Shown: positions 37,056 through 47,100 of the stretch, piece after piece
Numbering within the stretch: position 1 is the first letter of the stretch
Layout: every line of letters begins with the position of its first letter
Source of the DNA: Hemicordylus capensis
Taxonomy: Eukaryota; Chordata; Lepidosauria; Squamata; Cordylidae
Length of the DNA stretch: 64,000 nucleotides
Direction of reading: 5' to 3'
NCBI RefSeq assembly: GCF_027244095.1
Contig: NC_069662.1
Span: 89,004,294-89,068,293, forward strand
Program-made: the position numbers and the translations under genes
The notes under the pieces: model-generated
Told to the model about the DNA's origin: nothing
The model's input: the letters and a program-made list of their open reading frames with translations, nothing else
Databases searched by the model: none

Positions 37056-40000
37056 ATCCCAATTTGCACCACAGGCATACAGCTAACCTTTGTTAGCCTA
37101 ACTGAAGTAGAAGGAGAGGGAAGCCCCTCCCTGCTGCTTGGCCTCACAAGCCGATCCCACCTAGCCCAGTGGCCAGACTGTGGGCAAAGCTTCACCACAT
37201 AATAGGTCCACCTGCAATTGGACACGATCTGCAAGGGACATTCTCTCATTGCTCAGCTCTCTCCAGTCTCGCCGGACAGCCTTCTGACATTGCTGACAGC
37301 TTAACCCCTTCCTCTCTGTGCTCCCAGCGATGCTGTCTCAACAAGTGAGCTTCTCCAAATATTTATTTTTTTATTATCCTCACTGGTGCTTGTGTGTGTG
37401 TTTTCTGCTCATGGCCGAGGGCCACCGTTCATTTTAAACATCCCCAGCAGGGTGCAGTGGGGCAGGGTATGAGATGGCATGGTGTGGCATTTGAGTGGAA
37501 TGCCACCACATGCTGGCATTCCACACTGGTGTGGCAATTGAGTGAAATGCCACCCCCACTCTCCCTCCATGTTTTGTGCCAACTCCCCTCGAGGGCTGTT
37601 CTGGGAGTGGTGAAGTGCAGCTGCCCCAAAGCCATGGTTCATCCTGCAAAGTGGCACCTTCAAGTGTCTGCCCATGCCCCTTCCTTCATTGCCCACCACC
37701 GCAGCCAGTGATCCATCTCAGGCCAGCACACACCACCACCCCACAAATAGAACATTGCCCCACACGGAGCACCTTTGGCAGGACTGACAGGCCTTCCCTC
37801 CCATCTAGTAGCACCATGCTTCCTCCCACATCCATGGCCAGGACATCCATGCATCTGCCATTGATGAGCTTGGAGGCCAGGAGGAGCTCCAGAAGATGGC
37901 CGTGTCATGGCTCCTGCCTGACACCCCTGCATAGAGGTCTAACACCTGGTCATCTATGAAATGCCTGGTCCACCACACCTTGCAACATTATGGAGTAGTA
38001 GTGCTTGCACCCATAGTATTGCTTCTGCCGCCTACCCCCCCTCCCTGCAATTTCCATGCGAGTCCCATTGATACAGCCCAGAATCCCAGAATGCCAGGGA
38101 ACCCCAGCACTTCGAAGTCGGCCATCACTTCCCTTGCATCGCCCATGTGGATCATGTCATCTGTCAAGAGCTCCACAATCAGGTTCACCACCTCCCTCAT
38201 GATTTCACAAACAGTAGATCTGCCCACTGCAAACAGGTTGCTGAGGGTCAGGTAGGTGGAGGCCAGATTGTAGATGGCTATGACCACCTTCCTCCTCACT
38301 GAGATTGCCTGCTGCATGACTGTGTCCTGTCAGACAAGATAGGCTGCCATCTATCCCTCCAGGTGGTTGAAGGTCACCCTGTAGAGCCTGAAGCTGGCAC
38401 AGAAGCAGTCATCCTCCCACTCGTCCACATTCTCCACGGACCTCCAGGTGGTGTTGTGCCTTGACAGCTTCCACCTCCGCCTTCCCTCAGACCACTCCTC
38501 CTCCAGGGCATGCACGGCATCAGTGAGGACATCCAGCTGTTTCCTCCTGGCCTCCATGGCTGCCCTGGAGCCCTTAAACAGATGTTCACATCTGGTGGAG
38601 AAGTCAAGGAATCTTGCCACCTCCACAAGGGCTGCAGCTGCACTGAGGGCACCAATGCCTGAAGTGCCAGGAAGAGGCATCTCCTCTGCATGATCCTCTC
38701 TGTTGCCTCCTCCTCCATGCTGTTAAGAACCATCTGCATGGTGGCGATGGCAGCCACAAGTGTTGGTGTGCCCAACATTGCTGAGATCTGCCCCACAAAG
38801 CCGAGCTGTTGCAAAGGTCCCAGTGACTGTGCACACAAAGAACTTTTCCTGGATGCGCACGCAGAACGATCGAGGCATGGTGTGATGGGGTGGGGTGGGG
38901 TGGGGTGGAACGGGTTTGACTGTCTTGTAATGTATCCTGCCACATAGAGAGAGGGGCATTGCTTAAGGGTGGGGGCTTTAGGGGTGCAGTGGGCAGGACA
39001 GGGTATGCACTGCTTAAGGGTTGCCTCCTTTTACCACCCTCCACAATTTGCATGTCCACCTGCCCAACCTGCTCTTCCAGTGCGTGCTTTTAGTGTTCCA
39101 GAGTATGCATTTCTTGTGGCCACCCAATTCTCCTCTGCCACACCAACAAGCAGCTACCTTCCATGAAGATGTGCTAGTTATCTGTCTCCCATTTCACCCA
39201 CTGCCCAGATACATTTCCTTATGTTCCCCCACCACCCACTTCTTTCACCCCTTGAGGTTGCATGGTAGTACTCTTAAGTGCTGCAAAAGCCACCCATCCA
39301 CCCACCTACCCTGCACCAATTCCACCCCCCGTTCCACAAACCATTGCCAGGCATGGCCAGGGACTTGGCCAGGCCATGCTTCCCTTAGTTAAGCTTTGTA
39401 GAGGCAGTGCCCCCCCACCTTTTGCACAAAGACCATCCTCAGACCCTCACACCACTCTGTTTTGGTATCTCTCCCATGCCACTGCACACAGATGTTATTG
39501 GACAGCACTCTTAGCAAAGAACACAAGTTTTATTTTAAAGGCTATGAACTACCAAGTGCTGTGCAGTGCAGGATAGTTGGGAACCCTACTTGAAGGGGAG
39601 CAGCTGCCAGTCAGTATAGACAATACTGAGCTAGATGGGTTTGATTCATTATAAGACAGCTTCCTATGTAACTCTGTAGAACAATAAAGGGGGTCCTTCC
39701 ACTGGGAAGGAAATAAATCATAAATACATGCAGACACTTCTCAAATATTTGGAATTACAGTAAAGAAAATAACACATAGAGGCTGTTCTCATGAGCAGCC
39801 TAGCCCAGGCTAGGGCGGCCTAGCCTAGCCTAGCCTAGGCTGCTCATGTGGAGTCCTGGGATCCACACGGATCCTGGCGCTTTTGCCCAATCAAACCTTA
39901 CTTTTACACCCAGCTCTTAGTGAGGGCTCCCTTAACCCGGCTACCGGGCTCATGTTCAGCACTACATAATACCTACAGTTAATTTTTCAGTGAAAACTTC

Positions 40001-43000
40001 TCTAGCATTGCTTTTATTTATAGCAATAGCAATAGCAATAGCACTTACACTTATATACCGCTTTATATCCGGAGCTCTCTAAGCGGTTTACAATGATTTA
40101 GCATATTGCCCCCAACATTCTGGGTACTCATTTTACCGACCTCGGAAGGATGGAAGGCTGAGTCAACCTTGAGCCCCTGGTCAGGATCGAACTTGTAACC
40201 TTCTGGTTACAGGGTGGCAGTTTTAACACTGCGCCACCAGGGGCTCAAAATGAGTTGCATCACTTGAAATTGCTTGCTATCAGCTGCAATACTCCATTGA
40301 ATTTAGGTCAAAACAAATGTTTTGGCATGAGATCTATGACTCCCCTATTTTTTTAAAAAAAGCAGAGGGGGATGGGATCATGGTAGCAGTGCTGGTGAAG
40401 GAGAATTATCCTCTTTCCCCTGTGCCACTTCTCTAATCTAAATTTACTTCTCCACAAAGCTGCTATTACCCACACTAAGGGGGAAAAGACAGATACTTTT
40501 GTTGTGGCTGTCTTTTCTCCCTAGCATGGCTAAGCTTTGGTGTGTGTGATTTAGATGCACACAGCATGGAGAAAGGTGTAACCCTTCTACCCCCAGCACT
40601 ATGCCCAAATCCAATTTAGGTGGCTACTTTCCAGATAAATAAGTTGCATGCAAGCTAATTGCAAGCTTTAAGTCACAGTTCGCGTTAGGATGTTCTCCCA
40701 CAAGCACCAATGAAATGAATGAGAGCTACTGGCTCATTATTTATTTATTTATCATATTTATATCCTGCATGATATATGTATCTTATTACTTTAGCAAATT
40801 AAGGATGGCTGTTGATCTTCAAGGATCTCTGCCTGTTTATTCCCCACTCATTTCTAAAATGGCTTGTGACAGAGGAATACTCTGATGGGGGAAAATATTA
40901 TTATGAATGTGAGATAATTCAATATGAAGGAGGGGCAGTGATTACAAACAAATGAAAAGAGGACTTGTGCAGCCCCCACCTCAGTTCCACTTAGCAAAAA
41001 AGCAAAAGATGGGACATAAGAGATCAAAGGCAAATACACCATTTTTAAAATTGACTGTTTTTGAAGGCCAGCATAAAGACATAAGTATAAATATTTACAA
41101 CATAATACAATGCCTATGTATTGTAACATGTTACCTCTGGCCGTGGTATTTCTCCTCCTACAATTTTTCTCTCTTGTTCTATTATTGCTATGACTTTTCT
41201 AGTTAGAAGTGGTCCATTTGCACCTCTCACTATATCAATCATTTTGCCATCCTGTAAACAAATACAATCATTATAAATCATTATACTCAGAGACAGCAGA
41301 TTTTTTGTGTGACTTAAGTTTAATTGTTCTAACAATATATAATATTTTAACAATACATAATATTCAGACTAAACATTTGTTTAATGTGCTCGATTTGCTT
41401 CTAAAAACATATTGCAAAGGTAGAAAATTTTTCAGATAAGTGAATAATGACAATAGTGACCTACAACTAGGACTGTCACCAGAGTAATGATAATTTAGTT
41501 GATTAATCATATACATGGTAATCAATTTATGATTAAATTTGCATATGTAAAGTGGAGAAGAGTTCATGGCGGGGAAAACGCTGGTGATCTCAGCTGCAGA
41601 TGATAGTGGAAGAGAGACAAGTCTCCTAACTTGTCTAGAGCCTGGAAAACTCTGGAACCAGCCCTCATTATCATGACATTGGCCAAGTTCAGACAACCCA
41701 ACAAACTGCAGTGAGCACTGCAGTGATCACAATGTTGTGATCAGGGATGTAGTAAGCTTGGAGTGGGCCCTGGGACAAAAATGAAGAGGGGCCCCTGTCC
41801 CCTTCTTTTTCAGAGAGGCACAAGGTAGAGAGTAAAGAGCAAGCCATCACCCAGCTGATGAAGCCCCCACTCCATGGGCCCAGGGACATTCGTCATCACC
41901 CCCTTGTTCAATTGTAGCTATGCCCCTGGTTGTGATCATGAAGCCCAGCTCCATGGCTTTCATGAAGGTCAGTTTGCTGGATCAGGACTGCAAGGTGCAT
42001 GCAATCTGGAAGGAGGAGGAGCAAATTCAACAGGTGATAGGAGTGGCTCTGGAGGACAGTGGGCTCTGGGTCAGGTGAGGCAGCCAGAGGTGGCAGTTCG
42101 GCAAATCTGCCACCTATGCCAATTATCCCCCTGAGGCAGCTGCTTCCTGCAGCCTCATTTCTGGGTTAGCTGTGCCAATATCAGCAATTCAGAGAAGTCA
42201 TTATATGTGTGAATAGCGATCAGTGCTCTAGAAAGAGGTCTTCATATTGCCAAATAGAATACTCTCTCTGTATATGTATGTATTGTATATGCATGTATGT
42301 ATACACATGTATTCAGAGGATTGCAAATGCCTCTGAAATTATCGGTGCACCATTTACATGTTTCTGTGTCCAAGCAGAAGGCTATGCTACTGCACACGCT
42401 TATCTCTATGCACGTATTAATGAGTTGTTGCCAGTGGTGCCAAATGATATGTCTAGTGTGACTCTACATTTTTATTCAGAAGTAATTTTCAAAGAAACAA
42501 AAATAAAAATCAGCCACCAAGCACTTACCACACAGAAAATAAAAGCAGGTTCACATTTGTCTTTAAATGGGAGCAGAGTCACAATGTTATCCGCTTCTGC
42601 CTTAAATGAAGAACACACAGATTATCTACCTTTCCCCCAAGAAAACCATGTTCAAGACATGTTATGCAGCAACAAAGCTCATACGCTGCTTCATTAAGGA
42701 CTGCTATTGAGTGGCTCATTTGCAATCTAGTGATTGCTTCACTTCTTGTTTTCAATTTAAATCACATTCAAAATACATTTTGTTAATAACACTCCACCAT
42801 ACATGTATTTATTGTAGTTGCCACTGGAAAATCACAAGTAAGGGATTAATTATAAATAGGTTTCATTAAGCAGTTCAGGCACACAATCCAGCCAAAAGTA
42901 AGCACTCTGAAGTCCAATTAATTTTAATGGAAGAGAATTTAAGTACATGATTATTGGATATTGAAGTGCTTGATAATGCATATTTATCTTTCATGAGTCT

Positions 43001-44156
43001 AAATTGTCCTTTGGATTGTTACCAATAATCTTGATTTTCTCCTTTGGGTGTATATTTTTAAATGTTTGTAATTATAAAGTGCAAATACTCTCATTTTTAA
43101 AAAAAATCAAATTGTTTCTGGAATATGTATTCTCTAGTACTGAATGTCCTAGTGAATTTAGATGAAAACATGTTTTAAAAAAATTAAAAATCACAAGTTA
43201 ATGTATGGAATGCTCCCTGAAGTTTAGTAAAGAGACAACAATGTCCCAGACTTTGTGGACATAATATTACCCCTTTTGAAAACTACAAATTGTGGTGGAG
43301 GTTGGATTATTGGCATTGCTACCTATAGATGAGCTGTAACTTTCTAACTTAAATATATTTACCAAATTAAGATATAACAGCAAACCAGAGGTCCATTCAC
43401 CTTCGGTTTCCATGGACACATGTCAGGGGAGGGAAGCCCACGATTTTCCTACCCGAACCTTTTGGTTTGGAGTGAAGTTTGGGTGCCTCCAACCTTGGTT
43501 CTGCCGCACCCGCGTTACATCCGAACACTAGCACAACGATTTTGGTCCCATGGATCCAGACTTGATGGAAGAAGCTCCTCCCTCACTCTGGCTGATTGGC
43601 TTTGCAGACTGTTCTGTCAAGAAGGAAGCTCGCACAGCCAGCTCCCCCACCTCTCTGCAGTCTTGCTGACTGCAGAGAAGCAGCTCTCCCACACATCCTA
43701 AAGCAGATGGGAGAATGTGGTGGCGGTGGCGGAATGTGGAACTGCAGGTCCATTGGACCCACAGGTCTGTGTCATGTCTGAAGGGGGCCATCACTTTCCT
43801 CCTCTTCTTCTCTTTTTGTATATAATTAAGCAGCAACTATTCCCAGTGCTGCTCTTACCCCTGGACTTCGGGGCTGAAGTCCAGGGCCTCCACACCCCTT
43901 AGAGGCCCCCAAATCCTCTTTAGTCTGTCCTTGCTGCTGGCCTGCACTGCATCGGGTGGCCAAGTGTGATTGTGACCTGTGCTGGGTGCTTTAGAGAAAG
44001 AGGGTGGAGTGGGGAAAGATATATGTGCGATGGGAATATGTTATGTTATGTGTTGAAATGTTTATGCTAATGCATATTTGCATAAATATACCTGTTTTAT
44101 ATTCTTACATTCTTGTGAATTCTGTTGCTGTTTGTGCCCTCAAGAACCCACATGTT

Positions 44157-44196
<40 letters not shown>

Positions 44197-47100
44197 TGAG
44201 ATGATGCTTAACTTGCAGCAGGGGGGCCTACACCAAGGGGGGGGTGGTTGCTCAAAAGGCATTTAGGCCCAGACTCCAAAATTACCTAGGTGCACCTCTG
44301 ACTATTCCTAAGTAAGTACACAGTTCTCTGTAACAGAAATCAACCTTTATCAGTAAAGTCATAGCTACACCTTTGAAATGTATTCTTGAGTGCAGGGGTG
44401 ACACAAGTTATTGTATTGCCTGAGGCACAGTGCCAAATGCTGCCTTGCCTCATGCCTCTGGTAAGAGTCAGCCCCTTTTAAAAACAGACTGTTCCCAGCT
44501 TTGAAAGTGGTATGAGGGTGGGGAGGAGGGAAGGTTGCCAACAGCCTCCTCTTCAATCCCCATGCTCCTTGCAAGCTTTGCAAGAAGTGTGAGAAGAGTC
44601 ACCCCTTGCAAACCTTGCAAGAGTCAGTTTGGTCCTGAAGAGCTGCTGTGATGGCAGTGGCAGAGGCATCGTGCTGCCCCGTTGTCACCCCAGTAATCTG
44701 CCACCTGAGGCAACTGCCTGACATTGCCTCATAAAAGGATCGCCCTTGCTTTTGTGTTTTCCTGAACTCTAAATCAAAAGCTAATGGCAAAATATCCTGC
44801 TTTCTCAAGCTTTTATTCTTACCACTGCAAAATGCAGAAGGTTATCTTCACCATATTCATTTTTCAGTTTTCTGAATAAGTTTACCACAGCTTTGCAAGG
44901 TCCACACCAAGCCTGATAAACATCTACAACTGAAAACAAGCAAACAGCAAAATGAAATGCACATTTTTCAAATGAGTGAGATCGATTTCTCTGCTTCTGT
45001 ACAGAGAAAAAAGAAAATGTATTGTTAAAATTACCCTTGTAGCTGGTTACAGCAAAAAGGTCACAAATTAATAGACTTTGAGACTGTTCTCATGTGCAGC
45101 CAAGACTGGACTAAGGCAGCCAAGACCAGGCTTGGCTGTGCCTGAGAACTGCTGGGATTATGCCCAATCCCAGTGGCACCATGGCAGCAAACCCACCTGT
45201 GGAGCCAGCCTCCTAAATGAGGTTAAGGGAGTGTGCGCTCCCTTTGCCCTGTTTTCCTTATCATGTGCAGTGCCAGCTGTTTTTAGCTGGCACTGTAACA
45301 CTTATGGGGCCCCGCCCATCACGGGGGGGGGGATCCCCACAATGCACCATGCACAACAGTGCAATAGTAGCAGCCCTGCCACTGGTGAAGGCTGTTGTTG
45401 TCTAGTTGCTAAAAGAGCATACAGACTCTTGAATTAAAATCAAAGTCTTTTCCTGCTGCCCACTTCAGGTGACAGATCTCTCTGCTTTACAGGTATACAG
45501 ATGTCAAGTGCCAAGGCTTAGAACCAAGAGCCCTGCTGCAGAACAGACACTGGTGCCCTTCATCACTAGGGACACGAAAGGAACTACAAGCCATTCCATC
45601 TGGGAAACCTTCACAACAACCCACAACCTTCCTAGCCTGAAGGGTCAGGTGACTCCAGAGGACTACCCAGCGCCACTGTCTATTAGAAAGCTCTCAGAGA
45701 TGCTGTCTTCCCTCATTCTAGGCAATTTTTCACTGAAAATGGTTACAAAGTTCTTCCTTTGAGCTTTCAGATTACTAGTTTAGTGATTGGCCTCTTTTAA
45801 AAAGGGCTATGTGAAACTTCAGCAGTAGAATCAGGACCAAATCAAATTGGCCCAGGGTATGACTGACATTCCTTAAACAAACAAACAAACAGTTCTGGTT
45901 ATCCCGAGCACCATCTGATCACCATGTTGTTGTTTCATCATTTTTAAAAGTGTGATAATGTACCTACATTTTAAAAACAAAAAAATTAATTCTCATCTGC
46001 ATTACACGGATATAGTTTATTATTCTTTTCCTATCACCTGCTCTAAAACTCTAGCACAGCATTATTAACTGCCACCTTGTGAGCTGTATGTTGTTGTTGT
46101 TTTAAATCCATCTGTTGCTGATGAAGGCATAAGCTGAAACTTTCAACTTAAATTTGGTTTCCTCTAATTCTCTGTCAGTCATCTTGTGTACTGTGTGTGT
46201 GATGTGTGTTAAAGAAAATTGAAATTGAAATTGCAACCTGAGGAAATTATTGAGAGAAGATGATGGGAAGGAGGGGGAGGAAACAATTTCCAGAATTATT
46301 TAATTGAAGTTATGCTTCTACAAGAGTTGGGGGTTAAATTGACATATGCGGCTTGTCAGCTTCAAGTTCAACCAAGCTGGCTTTCTCCTCAGGTTGGCTC
46401 TAAACAGAAAGCAAGAGCTTGCTGCCAGGTTTGAGGGAAACGAGGTTTCTCACAGTGGGTGGCTCAAGCATTAGTGCTTGGGGTGGCAGGGGTGGGTGGG
46501 AGTTGAGTGGCAGTGCAGGCAGTAGAAGCAGCTCAGAAGCAGCAACCACAGTTTATTAGGTAAGGCAGTCAACTGCCCAACTTGCATTTTAGAGGAGCTG
46601 CCGGGGAAGAGGGGAGTACTCTGAGCCCAGCCTCAGGGAAGAAAAAAAACCCCATCAAAACATTGGAACATAGGAAGCTGCCATATACTGAGTCAGACCA
46701 TTGGTTTATCTAGCTCAGTGTTGTCTTCACAAACTGGCAGCAGCTTCTCCAAGGTTGCAGGCAGGAATCTCTCTCAGCCCTATCTCGGAGAAGCCAGGGA
46801 GGGAACATGAAACCTTCTGTTCTTCTCTGAGTGGCTCCATTCCCTGAGGGGAATATCTTATAGTGCTCACACATGTAGTCTCCCATTCACATGCAACCAG
46901 GGAGAACTCAGCTTAGCTAAGGGGACAAGTCATGCTTGCTACCCCAAGACGAGCTCTCCTCTCTAGAGATGAGGGGGAAAGGACAAAATGGCTGTCCATC
47001 CACTATATCATACCTACTAGTGTGGATGGAACATAGCAACATTTACACACAGAAAAAGTGCTATATCCCCCAAATGTAGAAAGTCAGGTGCAATTCTGGA

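Noticed and set aside
37394-39160. Many overlapping open frames on both strands
   Set aside because: Only the minus-strand frames with Harbinger blocks make sense. The others are shadows of the same GC-rich element.
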